Assembly: GCF_001278055.1 (NCBI RefSeq)
Contig: NZ_CP010802.1
Span: 2,705,504 to 2,769,503, forward strand
DNA length: 64,000 nucleotides
Source of the DNA: Desulfuromonas soudanensis
GTDB lineage: Bacteria; Desulfobacterota; Desulfuromonadia; Desulfuromonadales; WTL
Reading direction: 5' to 3'
Each line of letters starts with the position of its first letter. The first letter of the stretch is position 1. Positions 14,597 to 23,423 of the stretch are shown one piece after another. Made by a program: the position numbers and the translations under genes. Below the pieces are notes generated by a model. The model was not told the origin of the DNA, searched no databases, and saw only the letters and a program-made list of their open reading frames with translations.

Positions 14597-15727
14597 ATGG
14601 AATCGAGACAGTCAAATCCCGAGCTCAATAAGGGCCGGCGCGGAAAGATTCTCGCACTGGTGGCCCTGGCCCTTTTTGCCGCCCTCGCAATCGGCGTCAC
14701 CCTCTTCACCCACCCGGCAGCCCTTGCCGAAAACAAACCGGCCTCCCCTCCGCCCCGCCCGGCAACGACCGTCGAGGTCGCCGAGGTGATCGTCGCTCCG
14801 GGTCGGCGCGAGATCGCCAGCGTCGGCACCCTGCGCGCCAACGAATCGATCATTCTCCGCCCCGAGATCGGCGGCCGCATTGCCCGCATCCACTTTGCCG
14901 AAGGGACGCAGGTCAAGGAGGGGGAGCCGCTCGTCACCCTCGACCGGACGGTACTGCAGGCCCAGTTCGACCAGATCGAGGCCTCCCGCGCCCTGCACCT
15001 GGCCAATTACAAACGGGCCGAGGCGTTGCTCTCCGACCGGGCCATTTCCGAGCGCGAGCGCGACGAGGCCTACGCTCAGTGGCAGCTCGACGAAGCCAGT
15101 GTCCGCCTGGCCCGGGCCCAGCTGGCCAAGACGGTGCTGAAGGCTCCCTTTTCCGGAACGATCGGCCTGCGCCAGGTCAGCGTCGGCGATGTCGTCGCCC
15201 CGGGCCAGGCTCTGGTCAATCTCGAGGACATCAGCCGTCTCAAGGTGGAGCTCCACCTCCCCGGGATACAATCGTCCCGCATTGCCGTCGGCCAGAAGCT
15301 GAACCTGACCACCGACTCCTTCCCGGACATGGATTTTGCCGCTGAACTCTACGCCATCGATCCCCGCTTCAACGAAAAAGGGGGGAGCATCGCCGCCCGC
15401 GCCCTCCTCGACAACCGCGACGGCCTGCTGCACCCGGGGCAGTTTGTCAACAGCCGCCTGGTGGTGGAAGAGCATGAGGGCGCCCTCTTTATCCCCGAGC
15501 AGGCGGTGATTCCCCAGCCCGGCAAGATGTTCGTGATGAAGGTGGTCGAGGCCAAGGCGGTGCTGACCCCCATCGAGATCGGGCCGCGGCGCGACGGTCT
15601 GGTGGAAATCCTCACCGGCCTTTCCGCCGGCGACTTCGTCGTCACCGGCGGCCTGCAGAAGATCGGCGACGGCAGCCCGGTCAATGCCGTAAAAGCCGAT
15701 CCGCAGATGTTCGCCAAGGTCCATTAG
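14597..15727 (+). CDS. RND efflux periplasmic adaptor (membrane fusion protein)
   Basis: The product is 376 residues from ATG 14597 (MESRQSNPEL), with AAGGA 10 bases upstream. ATG 14588 would leave only 1 base, and a start at 14549 would lie inside the operator. An N-terminal membrane anchor (about 19-38) precedes the barrel-sandwich half-motif GGRIARIHFAEGTQVKEGEPL. The helical hairpin (about 115-180) and second half-motif LKAPFSGTIGLRQVSVGDVV follow, then beta-barrel and membrane-proximal domains. It links the permease at 15908 to the outer-membrane channel at 19012. A family 1 repeat element separates it from the permease gene. Confidence 0.94.
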   Translation: MESRQSNPELNKGRRGKILALVALALFAALAIGVTLFTHPAALAENKPASPPPRPATTVEVAEVIVAPGRREIASVGTLRANESIILRPEIGGRIARIHFAEGTQVKEGEPLVTLDRTVLQAQFDQIEASRALHLANYKRAEALLSDRAISERERDEAYAQWQLDEASVRLARAQLAKTVLKAPFSGTIGLRQVSVGDVVAPGQALVNLEDISRLKVELHLPGIQSSRIAVGQKLNLTTDSFPDMDFAAELYAIDPRFNEKGGSIAARALLDNRDGLLHPGQFVNSRLVVEEHEGALFIPEQAVIPQPGKMFVMKVVEAKAVLTPIEIGPRRDGLVEILTGLSAGDFVVTGGLQKIGDGSPVNAVKADPQMFAKVH

Positions 15728-15748
15728 CCTCCTGAACAAGGAGCTCTC

Positions 15749-15826
15749 ACCACAGAGGCACGGAGACACAGAGGTAAAAAACCTATGATACTAAAGACTT
15801 CTCTGTGCCTCTGTGCCTCTGTGGTA
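15749..15826. repeat. cargo-less inverted octamer element (family 1)
   Basis: The left arm 15749-15774 (ACCACAGAGGCACGGAGACA and on) and right arm 15799-15826 (minus strand ACCACAGAGGCACAGAGGCA and on) are inverted copies around a 24-bp centre. Total length is 78 bp. It starts 22 bp after the adaptor stop, inside the efflux operon. Confidence 0.82.
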
Positions 15827-15907
15827 AAAAAATCCGTACATTTCAAGTCGCGATTCCTGATGGGGAGTGAACGGTTCATTTCAACAAACAGTAGAAAGCA
15901 ATAGATC

Positions 15908-18900
15908 ATGCAGATTTCCGAACTCAGCATCAAGCGCCCGGTCCTGGCCTCGGTCATGAGCCTCTTTATCCTCCTGGTCGGACTGGTGGCCTACGACCGC
16001 CTCTCGGTGCGGGAATATCCCAACATCGATGAACCGACGGTCTCGGTGACCACCGCCTATGAAGGGGCCAGTCCCGAGATCATCGAAACCGAGGTCACCA
16101 CGGTCATCGAGGACTCGCTTTCGGGGATCGAGGGGATCAAGAGCATCACCTCCCAGAGCCGCCAGGAGGTCAGCCAGATCTCCATCAAGTTCAACATGGA
16201 CCGCGACGCCGACGACTCCGCCGCCGAAGTCCGCGACCGGGTGGGGCGCATCCGCGGCAAACTCCCTCTCGAGATCCAGGAACCGATCATCGCCAAAGTC
16301 GAGGCCGACGCTTCGCCGATCATCTATATGGCCTTTTTCAGCGACCGTCACTCGACCACCGAGATTACCGACTACGTCGACCGTCACGTCACCGATCAGC
16401 TGGAGATGATCTCCGGCGTCGCCGAGGCCCAGATCCTCGCCGAACGCCGCTACGCCATGCGCATCTGGCTCGACCCTTCAAAAATGGCCGCCCGCGGCCT
16501 CACGCCGCAGGATGTGGAAAACGCCCTGCGCGCCCAGAACCTCGAGGTCCCGGGGGGGCGGATAGAAAGTGCGGCCCGCGAATTCACCATACTCACCGAC
16601 ACCGCACTGAACACCCCCGAGGAATTCGAGGAGATCGTCCTCGGCAATAGCGACGGCTATCTGGTGCGCCTCAGGGACATCGGCCGCGCCGAAATCGGCG
16701 CCGAGAGCGAGCGGACCAACCTGCGTTTCAACGGCGAGCAGTCGGTGGCCATCGGCATCGTCAAACAATCGACGGCCAACCCCCTCGACATTTCGGCGGA
16801 GCTCAAAATCCTCCTCCCCGAACTGCGCAAATCCCTCCCGGCGGGGATGAACATCGAGATGGCCTTCGATTCCTCCATCTTCATCGAACGCTCGATCAAT
16901 AATGTCTTTTCCACCATCTTCGAAGCGGTGGTGCTGGTTCTCCTGATCATCTTCGTCTTTTTGCGATCCTTCCGCTCGACGCTGATCCCGCTGGTGACCA
17001 TACCGGTGTCGCTGATCGGCGCCTTTGCCCTCATGTGGGCCTTCGGCTTCACCATCAACACCCTGACCCTTCTCGCCCTCGTCCTGGCCGTCGGCCTGGT
17101 GGTCGACGACGCCATCGTCGTCCTGGAGAACATCCACCGCCACATCGAGGATGGGCTCTCTCCCCGGCAGGCCGCGCTCAAGGGGAGCCGCGAAATCGGC
17201 TTTGCCATCATCGCCATGACCTTCACCCTGGCGGCCGTCTACATCCCCGTCTCCCTCATGGAGGGGCGCACCGGCAAACTCTTTACCGAGTTCGCCCTGA
17301 CGCTGGCCGGCGCCGTCATCGTCTCCGGTTTCGTCGCCCTGACGCTGACGCCGATGATGTGCTCCAAGATGCTTCGCCACCAGGCCCGCCACAACCGCCT
17401 CTTCCGGATCATGGAGAGCTTCTTCGATGGTCTCGACAGCCTCTATCGCCGGGTTCTCGGCGCCTCGCTGCGCACCCGCCTCATCGGCGTCGCCATCGCC
17501 CTGGCAGCGGCCGGCGGCACTTGGGCGCTTTTGGCCGGGCTCCCCTCGGAACTCTCCCCCAGCGAGGACCGCGGGGTTCTCTTCTCCATCTTCATTGCGC
17601 CCGACGGGTCGAGCCTCGAATATACCGACCATTACATCAAGCAGGGGGAGGCGATCTTCGCGCAGGTCCCCGAAAAGAGGTACATATTCTCCATTGCCGG
17701 ACGGACCGTGGTTTCCGAAGGACTCTCGATTCTCAACCTCAAGGACTGGAGCGAGCGAGAACGCTCCTCGCAGGAGATTGCCGCCTCCCTCGGACCCCAG
17801 CTCTTCGGCATTCCCGGCGTCCTCGCCTTCCCCATCGTCCCGCCGTCCCTCGGCCAGCCGGCCTTGAATCAACCGGTGCAGCTGGTGGTGAAGACCACCG
17901 CCTCCTACGACGAACTCTCCACCATGGTCGGAAATCTTTTGGCCGAGATCCGCAACAACCCGAACATCGTCGCCACCCGGTCCGATCTCAAATTCAACAC
18001 CCCCGAATTGCGCCTGGCCATCGATCGCGACAAGGCGGCCAATCTCGGCGTCAATATCGCGACCATCGGCCGCACCATCGAAACGATGATGGGAGGGCGG
18101 GACGTCACCCGCTTCAAGGTCGACGGCAAGCAGTACGACGTCAAGGTGAAGATCGAGGAGACCCGGCGCAACGCCCCCGGAGACCTGAACCAGATCTACG
18201 TCCGCACCGGCGGCGGCGAGACGGTTCAGCTCTCCAACCTGGTGACCATCGCCGAGGGGGTCAGTCCCCAGTCCCTCAACCACTTCGACCGCAGCCGGGC
18301 GGCCATCATCAGCGCCAACCTCCTCCCCGGCTATGCCCTCGGCGAAGCCCTGACCTATCTCGAGGGGACGGCGGCCAAAATCCTCCCCGACAACGCCCGC
18401 ATCGACTACACGGGACAGTCCAGGGAGTTCAAGGATTCGAACAGCGGCCTGGCGGTGACCTTCATCCTCGCCCTGGCCTTCATCTACCTGATGCTTTCGG
18501 CCCAGTTCGAAAGCTTCGTCGATCCCTTCATCATCCTCCTCACCGTCCCCCTGGCGATGGTCGGGGCGCTCCTCGCCCTGGAGTTGACCGGCAACTCCCT
18601 CAATATCTACAGCCAGGTCGGCCTGATCACCCTCATCGGACTGATCACCAAGCACGGCATCCTCATCGTCGAGTTCGCCAACCAGCTGCAGGATGCCGGG
18701 AAGACCAAGCTGGAAGCGGTCATCGAGTCGGCGACCTTGCGCCTGCGTCCGGTGCTGATGACCACCGGGGCGATGGTTCTCGGCTCCCTCCCCCTGGCCC
18801 TGGCCCACGGCGCCGGCGCCGAAAGCCGGCAGCAGATCGGCTGGGTCCTGGTCGGCGGCCTCTCTCTGGGGACCGTCCTCACCCTCTTTGTAGTGCCGGC

Positions 18901-18991
18901 CGCCTACGTCCTCATCGCCCGCAAGCGGAAAGCGGCCGTGGGCGAGGATGAACCGGCAACGATCCCCGTACCTGAATCCGCCAGGGCCTGA
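15908..18991 (+). CDS. RND family efflux permease (inner membrane, AcrB/MexB-like)
   Basis: The 1027-residue proton-driven transporter has the expected 12-helix pattern with two large periplasmic loops. Recognisable segments are ISELSIKRPVLASVMSLFI (TM1), GLVVDDAIVVLENIHRHIE with the paired aspartates of the TM4 proton relay, and GLITLIGLITKHGILIVEFAN. The length is within the family range. The substrate cannot be read from sequence; the FIKRP-like start and single channel partner suggest a hydrophobic and amphiphilic drug (HAE) type rather than a heavy-metal pump. It is the middle gene of the TetR-controlled operon. Confidence 0.96.
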   Translation: MQISELSIKRPVLASVMSLFILLVGLVAYDRLSVREYPNIDEPTVSVTTAYEGASPEIIETEVTTVIEDSLSGIEGIKSITSQSRQEVSQISIKFNMDRDADDSAAEVRDRVGRIRGKLPLEIQEPIIAKVEADASPIIYMAFFSDRHSTTEITDYVDRHVTDQLEMISGVAEAQILAERRYAMRIWLDPSKMAARGLTPQDVENALRAQNLEVPGGRIESAAREFTILTDTALNTPEEFEEIVLGNSDGYLVRLRDIGRAEIGAESERTNLRFNGEQSVAIGIVKQSTANPLDISAELKILLPELRKSLPAGMNIEMAFDSSIFIERSINNVFSTIFEAVVLVLLIIFVFLRSFRSTLIPLVTIPVSLIGAFALMWAFGFTINTLTLLALVLAVGLVVDDAIVVLENIHRHIEDGLSPRQAALKGSREIGFAIIAMTFTLAAVYIPVSLMEGRTGKLFTEFALTLAGAVIVSGFVALTLTPMMCSKMLRHQARHNRLFRIMESFFDGLDSLYRRVLGASLRTRLIGVAIALAAAGGTWALLAGLPSELSPSEDRGVLFSIFIAPDGSSLEYTDHYIKQGEAIFAQVPEKRYIFSIAGRTVVSEGLSILNLKDWSERERSSQEIAASLGPQLFGIPGVLAFPIVPPSLGQPALNQPVQLVVKTTASYDELSTMVGNLLAEIRNNPNIVATRSDLKFNTPELRLAIDRDKAANLGVNIATIGRTIETMMGGRDVTRFKVDGKQYDVKVKIEETRRNAPGDLNQIYVRTGGGETVQLSNLVTIAEGVSPQSLNHFDRSRAAIISANLLPGYALGEALTYLEGTAAKILPDNARIDYTGQSREFKDSNSGLAVTFILALAFIYLMLSAQFESFVDPFIILLTVPLAMVGALLALELTGNSLNIYSQVGLITLIGLITKHGILIVEFANQLQDAGKTKLEAVIESATLRLRPVLMTTGAMVLGSLPLALAHGAGAESRQQIGWVLVGGLSLGTVLTLFVVPAAYVLIARKRKAAVGEDEPATIPVPESARA

Positions 18992-19011
18992 CAAAAATAA
19001 AGGAACCGATC

Positions 19012-20439
19012 ATGAAATCACCGCTTCGAACCCTGGCCACCCTGGCCCTGCTGATCCTGACCCTGCCGGCCTGCACCCTCGGCCCGGACTACCACCGACC
19101 GGTCATGGAAACTCCGCTCGGCTTCAAGGCCGAAGGGTCCTGGCAGGAATCCGCTCCCCGGGATGAGCAATCCCGCGGCTTGTGGTGGGCGGTCTTTAAC
19201 GATCCGGCCCTCAATGAACTGGAACAGAAGGCCTCCACGGCCAACCTGGAAGTGCAGGCGGCCGTGGCGCGCTTCGATCAGGCCAGGGCGCTCCTCGGCG
19301 TCAGCCGGGCAGAATTCCTGCCGCGAGTCGATTTGAACGCTTCGGGTCAACGTTCAAAAATATCACTCAGTCAATTCGGCATTGACTCAAGTGGGCCAAG
19401 TTCCTTTATCACCAACTATTACAATATCCCTTTGGATCTGAGCTATGAGATCGATCTCTGGGGGCGGGTGCGGCGCAGCGTCGAGGCGGCATCCGCTGAC
19501 GCCGACGGGAGCCTGGCCGCCCTGGAGGCCATCCGCCTGACGTTGCAGGGAGAGGTCGCCCGCAGCTACTTCGCCCTGCGTACCGTCGACGCCCAGAGCG
19601 CCCTGCTGCAGCGCAACATTGACCTGCGCCGCCAGTCCCTGAATCTGGTGACCAGCCTTTTCGACAACGGCCAGATCGGCGAACTCGATGTCGCCCGGGC
19701 CAGGGCCGAGCTGGCGGCGACGGAGGCCGAACAGGCCGGACTGCAGGAAAGCCGCAGCAAGCTGGAAAACGCCCTCGCCGTCCTGGCCGGGCAGAACCCC
19801 TCCACTTTCAACCTGGCCGTGGCTCCCCTCGACGTCCGGGCGCCGGCCGTCGCTCCCGGCCTGCCGGCCTCCCTCCTCGAACGGCGCCCGGACGTCGCCG
19901 CCGCCGAGCGGTCGATGGCGGCGGCCAACGCCCGCATCGGCGTCGCCAAAACCGCCTTTTTCCCGGCGATCCGCCTCACCGGCAACGCCGGCTTTTCCTC
20001 CAGTGAAACGGCCGATCTCCTCAACTGGGACAACCGCACCTGGGGGCTGGGGCCGAGCCTCTCCCTCCCCATCTTCTCCGGCGGACGGAATCGGGCCAAT
20101 CTGCAGCGCAGCAAGGCGGTCTACGAGGAGGCGGTGGCCAATTACCGCCAGCAGGTGCTGGTCGCCTTCCGCGACGTGGAAGACGCCCTTTCCGCCCTGA
20201 CCGCCCTCAAGAAACAGGAAGAGGCGCAGCAGCGGTCGCTGCAGGCCGCACTCAGAGCCTCCGACCTTTCGGACAAGCGCTACCGCGCCGGGCTGGTGAG
20301 CTACCTCGAGGTCGTCGACAGCCAGCGCACCGCCCTGCAGAGCGAGCGCCTGGTCACCGACATCCTCGGCCGGCAACTGCAGACAACGGTCACCCTGATC
20401 AAATCCCTGGGGGGCGGTTGGGAAGAGGCCGCACTGTAA
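19012..20439 (+). CDS. efflux outer-membrane lipoprotein (OprM/NodT family)
   Basis: The product has 475 residues. A lipoprotein signal peptide ends in LPAC (Cys 21), followed by the typical LGPDYHRP. Two outer-membrane-efflux repeats follow, with the ALLGVSRAEFLPRV and RIGVAKTAFFPAIRL motifs and FRDVEDALSAL near the end. AAGGAA precedes ATG 19012, 20 bp after the permease stop. It completes the tripartite RND pump as the trimeric TolC-like channel. Confidence 0.95.
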   Translation: MKSPLRTLATLALLILTLPACTLGPDYHRPVMETPLGFKAEGSWQESAPRDEQSRGLWWAVFNDPALNELEQKASTANLEVQAAVARFDQARALLGVSRAEFLPRVDLNASGQRSKISLSQFGIDSSGPSSFITNYYNIPLDLSYEIDLWGRVRRSVEAASADADGSLAALEAIRLTLQGEVARSYFALRTVDAQSALLQRNIDLRRQSLNLVTSLFDNGQIGELDVARARAELAATEAEQAGLQESRSKLENALAVLAGQNPSTFNLAVAPLDVRAPAVAPGLPASLLERRPDVAAAERSMAAANARIGVAKTAFFPAIRLTGNAGFSSSETADLLNWDNRTWGLGPSLSLPIFSGGRNRANLQRSKAVYEEAVANYRQQVLVAFRDVEDALSALTALKKQEEAQQRSLQAALRASDLSDKRYRAGLVSYLEVVDSQRTALQSERLVTDILGRQLQTTVTLIKSLGGGWEEAAL

Positions 20440-20739
20440 ATGGGATCCTGGATGAGACTCGGCATGGCCTGGGGAAATAAAACGGCCGCGGAAGGAGCGG
20501 CGCTCGCCGGAGCTCTGCCGGGACGGGGGAAGAGAGGGCGACGGGTGTTCGCGGCCGGAGCAGGAGCCCTCCTGCGCCTGACCGTCGTCGCCGTCCTCCT
20601 TTGCTTCGAGGCGATGGCCCTGACGCTGATGGAGCTGCAATGGATCTTTGTCGCCAATCTCTACCTCCTCCCCCTCGCCCTCTTCTCCCTGATCGGCCTG
20701 CGAGGCGGGAGCAAGGGGAAAAGAGGCTCCCGGGATTGA
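20440..20739 (+). CDS. hypothetical small membrane protein
   Basis: A 99-codon frame starts directly after the channel stop (TAAATG). No clear Shine-Dalgarno is seen, so it would rely on reinitiation. The C-terminal half contains a long hydrophobic stretch (about 43-88, with LLRLTVVAVLLCFEAMALT and WIFVANLYLLPLALFSL) that would form two membrane helices. The N-terminal 40 residues look low-complexity and could be non-coding, in which case a later start is used. I do not recognise a family. Confidence 0.45.
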   Translation: MGSWMRLGMAWGNKTAAEGAALAGALPGRGKRGRRVFAAGAGALLRLTVVAVLLCFEAMALTLMELQWIFVANLYLLPLALFSLIGLRGGSKGKRGSRD

Positions 20740-20878
20740 CTCTCCCCCGGCTTCCGGCAAACCCTCCTCGCTTTTTCTTTTCATCAATTCCCGAAATCAC
20801 CTTTCTTTCCTCGACAATCCATTAAAATACCTTATATTTATCGTCGACCTGCACACCGATTCAGGGAGAGGCCGGCGC

Positions 20879-22951
20879 ATGAGCGAAACGACACCACAAA
20901 AGGCACGTCGCCCCCTCGACCTTCGCCGCTATACCCTTGCCCTGCTGATCGCCTGGACCCTCTGCATCGGCGCCTCCCTGGCCTGGAATCTTGTCCAGAA
21001 CCACCGCACCATCCTCGGCATCGCCCGCAATTCCGCCCGCAACGCCTTCGACAAGGACCTCCTCTACCGGCGATGGGGCGCCCTCTACGGACCGGTCTAT
21101 CTCCCCGTCTCCCCCCAGGTTCCTCCCAATCCCTACCTCGATGTGCCGGAGAGGGAGGTGACGACCACCTCGGGACGGACCCTGACCATGGTCAATCCCG
21201 CCTACATGACCCGAATGGTCTACGATCTTGCCGAAAAGAGCCACGGCATCCGCAGCCACCTCACCAGCCTCAACCCCCTTCGCCCGCAAAACGCCCCCGA
21301 TCCCTGGGAGATCGAAGCCCTGCGACGCTTCGCCGAGGGGGAAAAGGAGATTTCCAGCGTCGTCTCTACGGAAGGCTCCGAATACCTGCGCTTCATGCGC
21401 CCCTTTTGGGTCGAGGAGGCGTGCCTCAAGTGCCATAGCCGACAGGGGTACAAAATCGGCGATATCCGCGGCGGAATCAGCATCTCCATCCCCCTGGCTC
21501 CCCTCTGGAGCGCCAATCACGGCACCATTGTCGCCTACGTTCTCGGACACGGACTCCTGTGGTTTCTGGGTCTGGGGGGAATCGCTCTCGGGGTCGGGTC
21601 CCTCCGGGGGCAGATACGCAGACGGGAGGCCGCTGAAGATTCCCTCCTCGAGAAGGAAACCCATCTCGCCTTTCTTGCCAATCACGACACCCTCACCGGA
21701 CTCCCCAATCGCCACCTCCTTCACGACCGCCTCGACCAGGCCATCGCCAGGGCGCAGCGATCGCAGCGGCGAATCGCCATCCTCCTGATCGAACTCGACC
21801 GTTTCAAGACCATCAACGATTCCCTCGGCCACTCCGTCGGCGACCGGGTGCTCTGCGAAATCACCGGGCGCCTGCTCGGCACGGTTCGCAAATCCGACAC
21901 CTTTGCCCGGCTGGGAGGGGACGAATTTCTCCTTCTCCTCGACGACGTCGGCCAGGTCGCCTCCATCGTCACCATGGCCCAGCGCCTGCTGCTGGACATC
22001 GACCAGCCGATCCGGATCGACAGTTTCCGCGTCCAGGTCACCGCAAGCCTCGGCATCTGCCTCTTTCCCGACGACGCACTCGACACGGAAGGGCTCCTCA
22101 AATGCGCCGAAGTCGCCATGTACCGCGCCAAGGAGATGGGGCGCAACAACTATCAGTTCTACACTCCCGACATGAACGCCCGCGCCCATGAATTCCTGGA
22201 GATGGAGAACGACCTGCGCCGCGCCCTTGATGAGGACCAGTTCGTTCTCCATTACCAGCCCCAGGTCGACATGATCACCGGCCAGCTGATGGGGGTCGAG
22301 GCGCTTTTGCGCTGGCAGCATCCGCAAAAAGGGATGATCCCCCCCGGCGACTTCATCCCCCTGGCCGAGCAAACGGGACTGATCATCCCCATCGGCGACT
22401 GGGTGCTGCGCACCGCCTGTGCCCAGAATCGGGCCTGGCAGGACGCCGGCCACCCGCCGGTCACCATGGCCGTCAACATTTCCATGCGCCAGTTTCTGCA
22501 GACCGATCTGGTGACGGAGATCACCCGCACCCTCGAAACCACCGGGTTGGCTCCACAGTTCCTCGAAATTGAAATCACCGAGAGCATGCTGATGAGCGAC
22601 TTCGACAACTCCCTGGCGACCCTGCAGGCGCTCTCGCGCATGGGGGTCCGCATCGCCATCGACGACTTCGGCTCCGGTTTCTCCTCCCTGAGTCACCTGA
22701 GGCTCTTCCCCCTCCATCGCCTCAAGATCGACCGCTCCTTCGTCAGGGACCTCGGAGACGCCCCCCAGAGCAGGGCCATCGCCGGCTCCATCGTCTCCCT
22801 CGCCTGGAATCTCGGCCTCGAGCCGATCGCCGAGGGCGTGGAAATCGAAGAACAACGGGACATCCTCTGCGAACTCGGTTGCCGGCAGGCGCAGGGATTC
22901 CTCTTCGCCCGCCCTCTTGCCGCCGCCGACTTCATCGAATTTCTCCGCTGA
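20879..22951 (+). CDS. haem-binding DUF3365 sensor with GGDEF and EAL domains
   Basis: The 690-residue membrane protein has an N-terminal helix (about 18-38) and a periplasmic DUF3365 (Tll0287-like) domain with one c-type haem site, CLKCH at residues 182-186. A second helix (about 220-242), a GGDEF domain (about 265-425) and an EAL domain (about 440-690) follow. LGGDEF is intact with an RKSD inhibitory site, and the EAL domain keeps EALLRW and IDDFGSGFSS. It may therefore both make and break c-di-GMP, gated by redox state or a ligand at the haem. It appears monocistronic with its own promoter (TCGACA, 17 bp, TATATT near 20815). Confidence 0.93.
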   Translation: MSETTPQKARRPLDLRRYTLALLIAWTLCIGASLAWNLVQNHRTILGIARNSARNAFDKDLLYRRWGALYGPVYLPVSPQVPPNPYLDVPEREVTTTSGRTLTMVNPAYMTRMVYDLAEKSHGIRSHLTSLNPLRPQNAPDPWEIEALRRFAEGEKEISSVVSTEGSEYLRFMRPFWVEEACLKCHSRQGYKIGDIRGGISISIPLAPLWSANHGTIVAYVLGHGLLWFLGLGGIALGVGSLRGQIRRREAAEDSLLEKETHLAFLANHDTLTGLPNRHLLHDRLDQAIARAQRSQRRIAILLIELDRFKTINDSLGHSVGDRVLCEITGRLLGTVRKSDTFARLGGDEFLLLLDDVGQVASIVTMAQRLLLDIDQPIRIDSFRVQVTASLGICLFPDDALDTEGLLKCAEVAMYRAKEMGRNNYQFYTPDMNARAHEFLEMENDLRRALDEDQFVLHYQPQVDMITGQLMGVEALLRWQHPQKGMIPPGDFIPLAEQTGLIIPIGDWVLRTACAQNRAWQDAGHPPVTMAVNISMRQFLQTDLVTEITRTLETTGLAPQFLEIEITESMLMSDFDNSLATLQALSRMGVRIAIDDFGSGFSSLSHLRLFPLHRLKIDRSFVRDLGDAPQSRAIAGSIVSLAWNLGLEPIAEGVEIEEQRDILCELGCRQAQGFLFARPLAAADFIEFLR

Positions 22952-23423
22952 TATCCCGCCTGTTTCGCACCCCTGAATCATTCCGAAACATCCTTCCTCC
23001 TCCAGAATTGTCCCTCCCAGGAGCCTGTCGGACTATACGGGCCGAAGCGAAAAATTGGTTATTTGAGGACAGATTCGAGCTCGTTTGAGGGCCAATAGCC
23101 ATCTCTATTGGTCGAAAAGGAGCTCGGATATGGACCAAATAGACGATTTTGCAGCCGGCTCATGGATAGTCCGACAGGCTCCTAGCTGCGCTGAATAGTT
23201 CCCTTGCCGTATTGACAAGCCATACGTGTATGTTAACCAATTAAAAAACAGCAACTTTTTAAAGAACAACCCCGGAAGAAAAAGGGACGGAAAAAGCCGG
23301 GACTTCTGCAAGGATGGACGGAGGAGCTGCCTGATAAATCCGGCAAAAGGCTTTTTTACCCTTGAATTGAAACCAGCATCCACCTGAGGACAGCAAGGCG
23401 GCCAACCCGGCCAAGGAGGCGTC
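22952..23423. other. intergenic region containing a MITE-like hairpin
   Basis: This 472-bp gap is occupied from 23019 to 23183 by an inverted-repeat element. The remaining 240 bp before the lipoprotein contain a TTGACA at about 23211, which may be part of its promoter. No gene is visible. Confidence 0.6.
23019..23183. mobile_element. 165-bp MITE-like element with perfect 18-bp terminal inverted repeats
   Basis: The ends AGGAGCCTGTCGGACTAT (23019-23036) and its exact reverse complement (23166-23183) enclose 129 bp. A central hairpin, CCAATAG-CCATCT-CTATTGG, and flanking complementary stretches (GAGCTCG with CGAGCTC-like sequence) let the whole unit fold on itself. It has no coding capacity. 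I could not identify a clear target duplication. Confidence 0.8.

Noticed and set aside
20440-20739. Treating the 99-codon frame after the efflux channel as a confident gene
   Set aside because: It was kept as a low-confidence feature only, because its N-terminal part is low-complexity, it lacks a ribosome-binding site and no family is recognised.
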